Of a DNA stretch of 64,000 nt, positions 52,263 through 61,400 are shown in pieces. The notes beneath the pieces are model-generated. The model worked only from the letters and a program-made list of their open reading frames with translations, had not been told where the DNA came from and made no database searches. Numbering within the stretch: position 1 is the stretch's first letter; each line of letters opens with the position of its first letter. The stretch comes from Paludibaculum sp. Its GTDB lineage: Bacteria > Acidobacteriota > Terriglobia > Bryobacterales > Bryobacteraceae. The stretch is from NCBI GenBank assembly GCA_029973955.1, contig JARKQJ010000115.1, positions 140,128 through 204,127 of the forward strand, written 5' to 3'. The position numbers and the translations under genes are program-made.

Positions 52263-53565
52263 CGAGTTCGATGCCCTCCTTCGCCCCGAGGTTGCGCGAG
52301 TACTTGCGTTCGGTGGCGTTATTCCAGTGCTCGTGAACCCCGAGGCTGGCGGCGGTGCGTTTGCCGTCAGGATTGTAGGCGGAGCCGGAAGGGGGCTTTG
52401 AGACGAGGGCGGCTTCGTGAAGGTAATTGTCGGCGCTGCCGCGGACCTGGGTGGCGCGGGGTTCGCTGCTGAGGAGGTCGAGCGCCACGGAGTCGATGGC
52501 GATGGGGTCCTGCGAGATAAGCATACTGGCGGCCCACTGGTCGTTGAGGCTGGTCCACTGGAAGACGCTGCCTTCGTTGTGCTCCGCGGTGTAGAGGCCG
52601 TCCAGCAGATAGAGCATGGTCTTGCCGCCGAGGTGGCGGTGGGCGATGAGATCGGCCAACGCGTTGTAGGCGCCCATGGGTTGCGAGCGGAGAACGCTGG
52701 AGTGGAGGGTGCGAGGCAACCAGCCTCCGCCTTCGGGGAAGTAGACGGAGCCGAAGTGGTTCTTGGCGGTGAGAGTGACGCCGGCCATGCCGTGGGGACG
52801 AAGCAGCGCCATGTTGATCATGTATTTCGCTTCGGTGACCTGACGGGCGATGTAGGCCGGGGGCAGTTCCTTGTTGGCGAAACGGATGGGGTTCTGGAGG
52901 TCGGGCTCGGGGGCGAGGCGGCCGCCGAGGTTGTAATCGGCGCCGGCAAGGAACTGCACGGCCTGGTAGGGGCGGGCGGAGTTGGATCGAATCTTCGAAT
53001 AGATGGGCGAACCAATGGTACGGGAGCCGGTGGAATCGTAGACGAGGATGTCCTCGCCGCGCACGCCGGCAAATTCGATGAGAGAAGTCACGAGGGCGGC
53101 GATGGCGTGCGGGCTGGGGAGGCCGTTGGGGACGCGGCGCGTGGATGCGTTGGAGGCGGCGCCCCACTGGGAGGAGCGGTCCTGGTTGCAGTTGACTTTG
53201 ATGGCGATTCGCTCGCCGGGGCGGTAGCCGGCACGGCCTTGATTATGGCTTTCGTTGAAATTGCGGAAGAGCGCGTCCCAGGCCTGTTGTTCGTTCTTGC
53301 TGGCCGTGAGGGAGAGAAGGAGCGCGGAAGTGAGTTCGTGGACGGCCTTCTGGTTGGTGTTGGCATCGTCCCACCATTGACCTGTGGAGCTATCCCAGGT
53401 GGTGGCGCTGGAATCGCGCAGCAGGACGACGCGGCCGGGGTGGATGCCGATGCCGGCGCCCATAGGCTGATTGGCGCCCTCGGTGGGTTGGAAGGGGGCA
53501 GGGGGCTGCGCGGAGAATGGTGCGAGGCCGGCGGCGAGGGACTTCAGGAGGCAACGGCGATGCAT
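52249..53565 (-). CDS. DUF362-domain protein with Tat-like leader
   Basis: This 438-residue protein starts with MHRRCLLKSLAAGLAPFSAQ, a twin-arginine-like leader. The DUF362 core has RIAIKVNCNQDRSSQ near residue 115, EDILVYDSTGSRTIG, INMALLRPHGMAGVTLTAKNHFGSV and ISQDPIAIDSVALDLL. DUF362 proteins are often fused to ferredoxins, but no Fe-S cysteine cluster is seen here. Function unknown. It is transcribed against the lactonase and away from the dehydratase genes, and it shares their export signal. Confidence 0.8.
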   Translation of the reverse strand: MHRRCLLKSLAAGLAPFSAQPPAPFQPTEGANQPMGAGIGIHPGRVVLLRDSSATTWDSSTGQWWDDANTNQKAVHELTSALLLSLTASKNEQQAWDALFRNFNESHNQGRAGYRPGERIAIKVNCNQDRSSQWGAASNASTRRVPNGLPSPHAIAALVTSLIEFAGVRGEDILVYDSTGSRTIGSPIYSKIRSNSARPYQAVQFLAGADYNLGGRLAPEPDLQNPIRFANKELPPAYIARQVTEAKYMINMALLRPHGMAGVTLTAKNHFGSVYFPEGGGWLPRTLHSSVLRSQPMGAYNALADLIAHRHLGGKTMLYLLDGLYTAEHNEGSVFQWTSLNDQWAASMLISQDPIAIDSVALDLLSSEPRATQVRGSADNYLHEAALVSKPPSGSAYNPDGKRTAASLGVHEHWNNATERKYSRNLGAKEGIELVTRA

Positions 53566-53593
53566 GGACGGCTCCTTCCTTTAAATTGAGCTG

Positions 53594-53621
53594 TTGGAAT
53601 TGTACGCCCTGGGAGTAGACT
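53594..53621 (+). promoter_or_regulatory. Putative promoter of the dehydratase-aldolase unit
   Basis: TTGGAA (53594-53599), 16 bp, TAGACT (53616-53621), with AAGGAGG just before the ATG at 53650. The same -10-like TAGACT occurs before the TonB receptor gene at 58373. Confidence 0.4.
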
Positions 53622-53649
53622 CTGCGATAGACAAGGAGGCGAAACTGGC

Positions 53650-54873
53650 ATGCAGCGCATCTCGCGCAGGAACGTTCTTGGGCAGGCGATGGCGGGCGCG
53701 GCTTTGGTGGATCCGGCCGCGGCGGCCGCTCAAGCCGTACGGGTGAAAGCGGGAGATCTTCCGGACCTCACGATTAAAGAGGTGAAGGTCTATGTGGTGG
53801 ACCCGGGGCAGCCAGGCACGGCGGTGACCAACGCGGGTTACGCGCGCATTGCCGCGGTGGTGACCAATGGCGGAATTGAAGGCAACTACACGCTGGCGCG
53901 GCGCTACTGGCATCCGAACTGGAGCAATGAGGGGTGGCTGGAGTTCGCGAAGCGGGCCCTAGTGGGCAAGAGCGTGCTGGACCTGCCCGCGCTGACGTCG
54001 CAGTATGATCCGCCGAAGCGGAGGCTTGGGCAGAGTTCGTATGCTTCGGCCATCGATGCCTGCCTTTGGGACATCCTGGGCAAGGCAGTGGGACTGCCGA
54101 TCTACCGCATCCTGGGCGCGTACCGCACACGCGTGCTGGCCTATGCCAGTTCGCAGCATCACAAGACGGTGGAGGAATTCGAGCGGGAAGTTGTGCAGTG
54201 CAAGGCGGATGGGTTCCAGGCGTACAAGATCCATCCGCCGAGCATGCCGGACGGTGGGTCCAACCTGAAGCTGGACATGGACGTTTGCAGGGCGGTGCGG
54301 CGGGCGGCGGGCGATGATTTCACATTGCTGATGGACCCGGTGGGAGTGTATTCGAGAGACCAGGCGATGGTGGTGGGGCGGCTGCTGGAGAAGTTGAACT
54401 TCGTGGCCTTCGAAGACCCGATTCCGACAACAGACATCGAGGGTCTGGCGCAGCTCTGCCAGACGTTGGAGATTCCCGTCCACGTTGGGGAGTTCATTTT
54501 CTCGCCGTACAACTATGCGGAGTACATCCGGCGCGGTGCGATGGATGTGGTGCGGTTCATCACGGACAACGTGGGCGGCATCACGGGCGGGATGAAGATT
54601 GCGCGGATGGCGGAACTATTCGGGATGGAGTGCGCGCCGCACAACTGGGGTGAGACGTTTGACCATGCGGTTCACTTTCACTGTGAATTGGCAATGCCGA
54701 ACAACGTGTGGTTCGAGATGACTGTGCCGCAGGGCGTGGGCGACCGGCCTTACCTCAAAGACCGGATCAGGATTGCGAAGGACGGCTATGTGGACGCCCC
54801 GCTGAAGCCGGGACTGGGGTACGAGATCGACCGGGCGGTGTTGGAGCGAATGACGAAGTCTGTGAAGAGGTGA
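53650..54873 (+). CDS. Enolase-superfamily sugar-acid dehydratase (MR/MLE) with Tat leader
   Basis: This 407-residue protein has the leader MQRISRRNVLGQAMAGAAL. It is a mandelate racemase/muconate lactonising enzyme with both domains. The catalytic residues are visible: K193-x-H195 (YKIHPP), metal ligands D229 (LLMDPVG), E255 (FEDP) and E281 (GEF), and H331 (PHNW). This set belongs to sugar-acid dehydratases of the mandelate racemase subgroup, which dehydrate aldonates to 2-keto-3-deoxy acids. Substrate specificity cannot be told. A DHDPS-family gene follows after 4 bp. Confidence 0.85.
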   Translation: MQRISRRNVLGQAMAGAALVDPAAAAAQAVRVKAGDLPDLTIKEVKVYVVDPGQPGTAVTNAGYARIAAVVTNGGIEGNYTLARRYWHPNWSNEGWLEFAKRALVGKSVLDLPALTSQYDPPKRRLGQSSYASAIDACLWDILGKAVGLPIYRILGAYRTRVLAYASSQHHKTVEEFEREVVQCKADGFQAYKIHPPSMPDGGSNLKLDMDVCRAVRRAAGDDFTLLMDPVGVYSRDQAMVVGRLLEKLNFVAFEDPIPTTDIEGLAQLCQTLEIPVHVGEFIFSPYNYAEYIRRGAMDVVRFITDNVGGITGGMKIARMAELFGMECAPHNWGETFDHAVHFHCELAMPNNVWFEMTVPQGVGDRPYLKDRIRIAKDGYVDAPLKPGLGYEIDRAVLERMTKSVKR

Positions 54874-54877
54874 GGCG

Positions 54878-55828
54878 ATGATCAGCGGAATCTCCAGGCG
54901 CCACTTTCTGACGCTGGCGGGGGCTGCGGCGGCAGGCGCACCGGGCAAGCCGTTGCGGGGTATCTTCCCGATCATGCAGTCGCCTTTTTCAGAGAGCGGA
55001 GCACTCGATCTGGAGGCGCTGGCCGGAGAGGTGCGATTCCTGGAGCGCTGCGGCGCGCATGGGGCGGTGTGGCCGCAGTTGGCGAGCGAGTGGGATACGT
55101 TGTCGGAGAAGGAGCGGATGGACGGAGCCGAGGCGATTGCGGATGCGGCGAAGGGGTTGAAGCTGGCGGTGGTGCTGGGAGTGCAAAGCCCGGAGCCTGC
55201 AGCGGCGGTCCGGTACGCGAAGCAGGCGGAGCGGTTGGGCGTGGACGCGGTGATCTCGCTGCCGCCGCCGAATCAGGAAGAGCCCGGCACGGTGCTGGAG
55301 TACTACAAACAGGTGGGCGGGGCGACGGCTCTGCCGCTCTTCGCGCAGGCTGTGGGGAAGATGAGCACTGATCAGTTGTTGGAGATGTACCGGGCGATAC
55401 CCACGCTGCGCTATGTGAAGGACGAGGCAGGGCAGCCGTTGGACCGGATCGAACGGCTGCGTGAAGGAAGCGAGGGCCAGTTGAAGGTGTTCAGCGGCTC
55501 GCACGGGCGGACGCTGATCGAGGAGATGCGCAGCGGCTTTTCCGGGAGTATGCCGGCGGCGGCGTTTTCTGATCTGTACGCGCAAATGTGGGAGCTATGG
55601 CAGGCGGGCAGGCGGCGTGAAGCAATGGAGATGCACGGGCGGACGCTGCTGGTGCTGGCGGACATGGGGCTGTACGGCATGGAAGGGTTGAAGTACCCGC
55701 TGGTGCTGCGCGGGGTGTTTCCAACGTTTCGGGCGAGGAAGCGGGAGCCGGCGGGAGCGTTGAGCGAACGGGGGCGGAGGGCAATGAAAGAAGCGCTGGA
55801 GTTCGCCAAGCCGTACCTGCGGGGCTGA
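54878..55828 (+). CDS. DHDPS/N-acetylneuraminate lyase-family aldolase with Tat leader, divergent active site
   Basis: This 316-residue protein has a leader MISGISRRHFLTLAGAAAAG. The (beta/alpha)8 fold of class I aldolases is recognisable, and the Schiff-base lysine is K181 in LRYVKDEAG. The usual Tyr of the 'YN.P' strand is replaced (ALPLFAQAVG) and the 'GTTGE' phosphate/carboxylate loop reads VWPQLASEW. Therefore it may be a hydro-lyase or aldolase with altered substrate handling. It sits 4 bp after one sugar-acid dehydratase and 50 bp before another. By context it may cleave 2-keto-3-deoxy acids. Confidence 0.75.
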   Translation: MISGISRRHFLTLAGAAAAGAPGKPLRGIFPIMQSPFSESGALDLEALAGEVRFLERCGAHGAVWPQLASEWDTLSEKERMDGAEAIADAAKGLKLAVVLGVQSPEPAAAVRYAKQAERLGVDAVISLPPPNQEEPGTVLEYYKQVGGATALPLFAQAVGKMSTDQLLEMYRAIPTLRYVKDEAGQPLDRIERLREGSEGQLKVFSGSHGRTLIEEMRSGFSGSMPAAAFSDLYAQMWELWQAGRRREAMEMHGRTLLVLADMGLYGMEGLKYPLVLRGVFPTFRARKREPAGALSERGRRAMKEALEFAKPYLRG

Positions 55829-55878
55829 TTGGCATGGTTTCCGCGGCGGCGGCAGCCTGATATTGTGATTCGTCAGCT

Positions 55879-57123
55879 ATGCAACGCAGAGGATTTCTGA
55901 CCACTGGATTGACGGCCGGTCTGGCGGCTGGGCCTGCGGCGCAGGTGCCGGATCTGGGCAGGAGCCGGATGAAGATCACGTCGGTGCGGCTGGTGAATCC
56001 GCGGCCGAAGCGGCCGGTGCCGGCGTACACTCCGGCGGCGGGTTCCTGGAGCACCCAGAACGTGGAAGTGGCGAACCCAATGTCGATCTACCCGAAGTAC
56101 AAGGCCACGCGATCCTTGTTTTTTCCGGATGCGGGCCGGATGCCGGGGTTCACGGTGGAGATTATGACGGACAAGGGTGTGAAGGGCTACGGCAGCGGCG
56201 GCGCCGGTGGCGGCGCTGTAGTGGAAGGGCATCTGACGAAGCTGCTGCTGGGCGAGGATCCGTTCGACATCGAGAAGCTGTGGGATATCCAGTGGCGCTC
56301 AACCATGCACTACGGGCGGATGGGCGTGACGATGAATGCGATCAGCGGCGTGGACCTGGCACTGTGGGACCTGATCGGCAATGCGCTGGGGATGCCGGTC
56401 TTCCGGTTGCTGGGCGGGCAGACGAAGGAGCGGATTCCGGCCTACTGCACGGGGAACGACATCGAACAGCATGTGGAGTTCGGGTTCAGGAGAGTGAAGC
56501 TGGCGATGCCGCACGGACCGGCGGATGGGCGTGAGGGGATGCGGAAGAACGAGGAGGTGGTGAAGCGGGCGCGGGCGGCGCTGGGCCAAGACGGGGATAT
56601 CATGCTGGATTGCTGGATGGCGTGGACGGAGCGCTACACCATCGAGATGGCGGGGCTGCTGGAGCCCTACCGGATCTACTGGATGGAAGAGGTGCTTCAG
56701 CCGCACGACTATGCGGGATTCGGGCGGCTGCGGAAGGCGATCCAATCGACGCGGATTGTGACGGGCGAGCACGAATACGGGCGGTATGGATTCCGAAACC
56801 TGTTGGAGCACGAGTCCGCTGAGATCTGGCAGCCCGATTTGCACTGGTGCGGCGGATTGACGGAAGTGCGCAAGATTGCGGCGATGGCCGCGGCGTACGA
56901 CATTCCCGTGATTCCGCATGGCGGGGGGACGGGCCAGGACGGGCTGCACTTCATCATGGCGGCGCAGAACAGTCCGTGGGCGGAGATGTTCCTGCCGGCG
57001 CCGGGCGGGCCGGCGGAGGTGTACAGGAGGTTTGAAGAGGATTACCGGGTGACGCGCGGCCCGGAGGGGGTGTACACGGTGCCCTCGGAGCGGCCTGGAT
57101 TCGGCTGGGAATACGAGGTTTGA
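55879..57123 (+). CDS. L-rhamnonate-dehydratase-like enolase-superfamily enzyme with Tat leader
   Basis: This 414-residue protein has the leader MQRRGFLTTGLTAGLAAGP. From residue 60 it follows RhmD closely: NPMSIYPKYKATRSLF, MNAISGVDLALWDLIGNALGMPV and VKLAMPHGPADGREGMRKN. D244 lies in DCWMAW, E270 in WMEE, E297-H298 in GEHE, QPDLHWCGGLTEV follows, and H347 is in PHG. RhmD turns L-rhamnonate into 2-keto-3-deoxy-L-rhamnonate. Homology is strong by eye, but close relatives act on L-fuconate or D-galactonate. It is third in a rightward unit. Confidence 0.82.
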   Translation: MQRRGFLTTGLTAGLAAGPAAQVPDLGRSRMKITSVRLVNPRPKRPVPAYTPAAGSWSTQNVEVANPMSIYPKYKATRSLFFPDAGRMPGFTVEIMTDKGVKGYGSGGAGGGAVVEGHLTKLLLGEDPFDIEKLWDIQWRSTMHYGRMGVTMNAISGVDLALWDLIGNALGMPVFRLLGGQTKERIPAYCTGNDIEQHVEFGFRRVKLAMPHGPADGREGMRKNEEVVKRARAALGQDGDIMLDCWMAWTERYTIEMAGLLEPYRIYWMEEVLQPHDYAGFGRLRKAIQSTRIVTGEHEYGRYGFRNLLEHESAEIWQPDLHWCGGLTEVRKIAAMAAAYDIPVIPHGGGTGQDGLHFIMAAQNSPWAEMFLPAPGGPAEVYRRFEEDYRVTRGPEGVYTVPSERPGFGWEYEV

Positions 57124-57161
57124 GGAAGCGGCGGGGCGAATCTGTTAAGTTGTGAGAAGGC

Positions 57162-57815
57162 ATGAAATATTCCGAAGTACTGTGCAGGGCGGCAGGTGTG
57201 TTTGCCATTTGCGTGGCCGCACCCGTACTGAGCGCTCAGGCGCCTGACCAGGGGAAAGAAGTATCGGGGCTGGTGCCGAGAGCGAAGCCTGCGGAGTACC
57301 AGGCGCAGGCGAAGGCAGGCCAGGTAACGATTGCGGCCGACTTTTCCGGGCATGGTTTTCCGACGGTGGATGCGCCGGTAAGCTCGGAGAATTTTGTGGC
57401 TGTGGAAGTGGCGCTGTACGGACCCGAGGGGACGAAGTTGAAGATCGAAGCGGGGCAGTTCTCGCTGAAGATCAACGGGAAGAAGCCCGTAGATGCGCAG
57501 CCTTGGGGGCTGGCGGCGAAGGAAGTGAAGGACCCGGAGTGGATTCCGCCAGAACCGGCGAAGGAAAAGGGCGGTGGGCTGAGCACGGGCGGGAAAGAGC
57601 CGGGCGCGCCGCCGCCGGTGACGCCGAAGCCTCCCGTGGAATTGCTGCGTTCCTGGCAGCAGCGGGTGGGAAGGTCCGCGTTGGCGGAAGGGGAACGCTC
57701 ATTGCCGATCGCCGGGCTGATCTTCTTCCAGGCCCGTGGAAAGCTGGAGAACATGAAGTCCGTGGAACTGGTCTACGAGGGGCCGGCGGGGAAGGCTACC
57801 CTGCAGCTTCAGTAA
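57162..57815 (+). CDS. Hypothetical exported protein
   Basis: This 217-residue protein has a signal peptide (1-25, ending in LSAQ). The sequence is beta-rich early (GQVTIAADFSG, NFVAVEVALYG, LKIEAGQFSLKING), followed by a Gly/Pro/Glu spacer and a C-terminal domain of two strands (GLIFFQARGKLENMKSVELVYEG). No family was recognised. It starts 39 bp after the dehydratase stop and may belong to the same transcript. Confidence 0.65.
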   Translation: MKYSEVLCRAAGVFAICVAAPVLSAQAPDQGKEVSGLVPRAKPAEYQAQAKAGQVTIAADFSGHGFPTVDAPVSSENFVAVEVALYGPEGTKLKIEAGQFSLKINGKKPVDAQPWGLAAKEVKDPEWIPPEPAKEKGGGLSTGGKEPGAPPPVTPKPPVELLRSWQQRVGRSALAEGERSLPIAGLIFFQARGKLENMKSVELVYEGPAGKATLQLQ

Positions 57816-57829
57816 CGCGGCGCGTCCCG

Positions 57830-58315
57830 CTACTTTGACTTGCGCACCCAGTGGAAGGTCATGGTTTGCTCCTTCCCGTTTTCAACACTGGTCCACTGCT
57901 GGTCGAGGTGTGTGTCGTCTTTGAAGATGACGGTGAGATCCTTGATGTGGCCGCCTCCCGGCTTCGACAGGTTGGTGATGTCGATGAAGCGAAAAGGGAT
58001 GGACTTCGAGGTGGAGTCAGCGCCGGTGGCACGCATGCGAGGCTGATTGCCCATGCTGCAGTAGTGGGTGGCGATGAGGTCGGCTTTGTCGCGGTGATAG
58101 ACGGTGACCATGTCGGGCTCCGGGGCGGGCATCTTCATTGACTCCACGATGGCGTGGCCTCCGGAGACAACGGTGTAGGTGAGAGTGGATTTCGTCCCCT
58201 CGTGTGAACCTTCCCAAACGCCGGTCAGGGAGAGAAGCGCCTTCCAGGCATCGTCGCCCGGTTGGGCGGCTTGCGCCGGGAAGAACAAAGCGGCGAGCAG
58301 TACGATGGTGCGCAT
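57830..58315 (-). CDS. Hypothetical secreted beta-barrel protein, DUF1579-like
   Basis: This 161-residue protein has a signal peptide (1-17). It begins with WKALLSLTGVWEGSHEG and has strands STLTYTVVSGGHAIVES, MVTVYHRDKADLIATHYC and HLDQQWTSVENGKEQTMTFHWVRKSK. The 'l.G.W.G.....' opening and antiparallel sheet suggest a calycin-like or DUF1579-type barrel. Function unknown. It is divergent from the TonB receptor gene. Confidence 0.65.
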   Translation of the reverse strand: MRTIVLLAALFFPAQAAQPGDDAWKALLSLTGVWEGSHEGTKSTLTYTVVSGGHAIVESMKMPAPEPDMVTVYHRDKADLIATHYCSMGNQPRMRATGADSTSKSIPFRFIDITNLSKPGGGHIKDLTVIFKDDTHLDQQWTSVENGKEQTMTFHWVRKSK

Positions 58316-58324
58316 TCCAGAAGA

Positions 58325-58338
58325 ATAACCCGGGTTAT
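58325..58338. promoter_or_regulatory. Perfect 14-bp palindrome upstream of the TonB receptor gene
   Basis: ATAACCCGGGTTAT is fully self-complementary and lies in the 105-bp divergent space, 10 bp from the ATG of the leftward gene. It is 12 bp upstream of the proposed -35 of the receptor gene and is a candidate regulator site. Confidence 0.5.
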
Positions 58339-58349
58339 GAAGAATTGGC

Positions 58350-58378
58350 GTGACTCCCGTGTAAACTTAGCCTAGACT
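58350..58378 (+). promoter_or_regulatory. Putative promoter of the TonB receptor gene
   Basis: GTGACT (58350-58355), 17 bp, TAGACT (58373-58378), followed by GGGGAGG about 8 bases before ATG 58421. Both hexamers match consensus at only four of six positions. Confidence 0.4.
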
Positions 58379-58420
58379 GTGGCACGAAGCATCGCTGTCC
58401 TTCGCAGGGGAGGTAGTGCC

Positions 58421-61400
58421 ATGGGTTCTTCCAGGTTGAAGGTCATAGGGGCGCTGACGCTGTGCGCGCTGGTGGTCCCGGTAATGGCGCAGGTGGGCGG
58501 CGGCGGGACGATTAGGGGAACGGTCGTGGACCAATCCGGGGCGGCAATTCCAAATGCCGGAATTGTGGCTCTGAACACCGCCACCAACGTCGAATACAAG
58601 AGAGAGTCCACCGCGGTGGGGTTGTTTGTGATTGCGCCGGTACCAGCAGGCACGTATAGGCTGACGGCCTCAGCGAAGGGATTCCGAACTCTGGTGCAGG
58701 AGCAGGTGGTAGTGGATTCGCTGGGTACGGTGGAGTTGACGCTGCCACTGGAAGTGGGCGCGACTACGGAGAGCGTAACCGTTTCAGCGGCGCCTGCCGA
58801 ACTGAACACGTCCGATGCCCGGATGGGGCAAACCGTGCGCAATGAGATGTATACGGCGTTGCCGCTGACCATGGGGAGCGGCAATCCGCGCAATCCGGCG
58901 GCGTTCATTTACCTGATGCCCGGCGTGCAGGAGGGGGGGACGTTCGGGTTCATCAACGGTGGACAGAGTTTCTCGAAGGACGTCTACATCGAGGGGTTGC
59001 CGATCACGGATGCCGTGCGGCAGGGCGAGAGCCGTGCGCTGCAGTTTGGCGTGTCGGTGGACGCCGTGGAGCAGTTCCAGGTGGAGACGAGCGGCACCTC
59101 GGTGGAGTTCAATGGGCAGGGCTCGGAGAACTACACCATCAAGTCTGGCACGAACGATTTCCACGGGTCGGCGTTCGAGTACTTACGAAACACGGTATTT
59201 GACGCGCGGGGTTTCTTCTCGCCCACGCGGCCGCAGCAGAACCAGAACCAGTTTGGCTTTACGCTGGGCGGACCGATCAAGAAGAACAAGATCTTCTTCT
59301 TCGGCTCCTACGATGTGTACCGCTACCGGGTGGCGACGGATTACCAGTTTGTGACCATTCCCACGGCGAAGATGCGGACAGGAGATTTCAGCGAATTGCC
59401 GGTGGCGATCTATGATCCGAGTACGACGAACTGCCCTGGGGGCGCCAACTGCACGCGGCAGGCATTTCCGAACAAAGTTATCCCGACCTCCCGGCTCTCG
59501 TCGGCCGCGAAGTTCTTCCAGGACGGATTGCCGCAACCGACGCACTCGGGCATCGCAAATAACTTCCTGAGCAACAACAAAGGCGTGGGCTTCAACAATT
59601 ACAACATCAACATCAAGAGTGATTTGAACGCCACGGACGCGCACAGGTTCACGGTGTTCTTCTCGCATGGGGCGCACACGCAATCGAGCGCGATTCGCGG
59701 AAACCCAGTGCCACTGCCGCTGCCCTATGTGGTGACGCGCGTCGTGGATGAAGTGCCGACAGTCGGGCAGGTGAAGCACACCTGGGTGCTGAACCCCTCG
59801 ATGCTGAACCAGATCAGCTTCGGCGCGTCGCGGCTGAATGTCCCGATCACGAATCCAACCATCGATGGCAACTGGGTAGAGAAGGCTGGGATCAAGGGGT
59901 TGCCAAAGGGGGACGCGACGGAGTCCTTTCCGGAGGTCTCTTTCGCGGGGCCGAACTCCGTGGCTGGCTGGCGTGGCACGGACGCTCGCCCTTTCCTGGA
60001 TGCATTGAATAGCTACACACTCCAGGACAACTTCCAGTGGATCCGGTCGCGCCACACCGTGAAGGGCGGTTTCCAGATGCAGCGGTTACAGGATAACTAC
60101 CGCGCGCGCTGGGACGGCACGTTCTTCAACTCCGCATTCAGCAATGTGCAGACCGCTGGGTTCAGCAACGGCACATTGCAGAGTGCGACGGGCAACTCCT
60201 ACGCCAGTTATGTGTTGGGCGCGGTGAGCACTTCCAACGTGGCCGAGGACTACGTTGTGACTTCGGGAGCGCGGTTCCGCAGCTACTCGTGGTGGATTGG
60301 GGACGACTGGAAGGTGAACCGCAACCTGACGATCAACCTGGGGCTGCGGCACGACATCATGCTGCCGTACCACGAGGTGGCCGACCGGGTGAGCTGGTTC
60401 AATCCGGACATTCCGAACCCCGTGGCCGTCGGGTTCAATGGGGCGCTGCAGTTTGGCGGGAGCGGGCCGGATCCGCTTTACTGCAACTGCAGCACGCGGA
60501 TCAAGACACAGTATGGGAACCTGGGGCCGCGGGTGGGTTTCGCCTACCGGATGGGCGACAAGACGGTAGTGCGGGGTGGGTACGGGATCATGTACACACG
60601 GCACGGTGCGGTGGGCGGACGCGGCGGAGCGCGGGACGGTACAGGCAAGCTGGGCTACACGGCCTCGCCGGGCTTCGTGTCGGTGGACGGCTTCACGCCG
60701 GCCTATTACTGGGATGCCGGCGTGCCGGCCTATGAGAAGCCGCCGTTCATCAACGCGGGACTCAATAGCGGCTTCACCACGGACAAACCTACGGGTGGGA
60801 GCGTGAACTACGACAATCCGGAAGACGGCGCGCGGCCGCCGCGCTATCAGAACTGGAACTTCTCCATCCAGCGGGCAATCACGCCCACGCTGACACTGAC
60901 GGCAGGGTATGTCGGCGGCAACGGAAAACTGTTGCGCGGGGGTGGGCTCGGCATCTGGTCCGGCCAGATCCACCCGCGGTTTCTGGCGCTGGGCAACCTG
61001 CTGACATCGCAAGTGAATGTGACAACGCTGGCGCAGGCGAAGGCGATCATGCCGGAGGTTTCGCTGCCGTATCCGAATTTCCGTGGCACCTTCGCGCAGA
61101 TGTTGCGGCCGTTTCCGCAATACAGCGGCGTGACGGTCGACTTCAACAACCTCGCGAGTTCGAACTACAATTCGCTGCAATTGACGTTGCAGAAGCGCAT
61201 GTCGAATGGGCTGACGTTCAACATCAACCACACGTACAGCAAGACGCTGTCCGATGCCGGGACGGGTCGTAGCGGCTATTACTGGAAGATTGAAAAGACG
61301 CACGGTGAAAGCGACCGGCGGCACGTGTTCAACGCTATGGTGGTGTACGCGCTGCCGTTCGGGAAGGGCAAATCTATCCAGCCGTCCAATGCGGTGGTGA

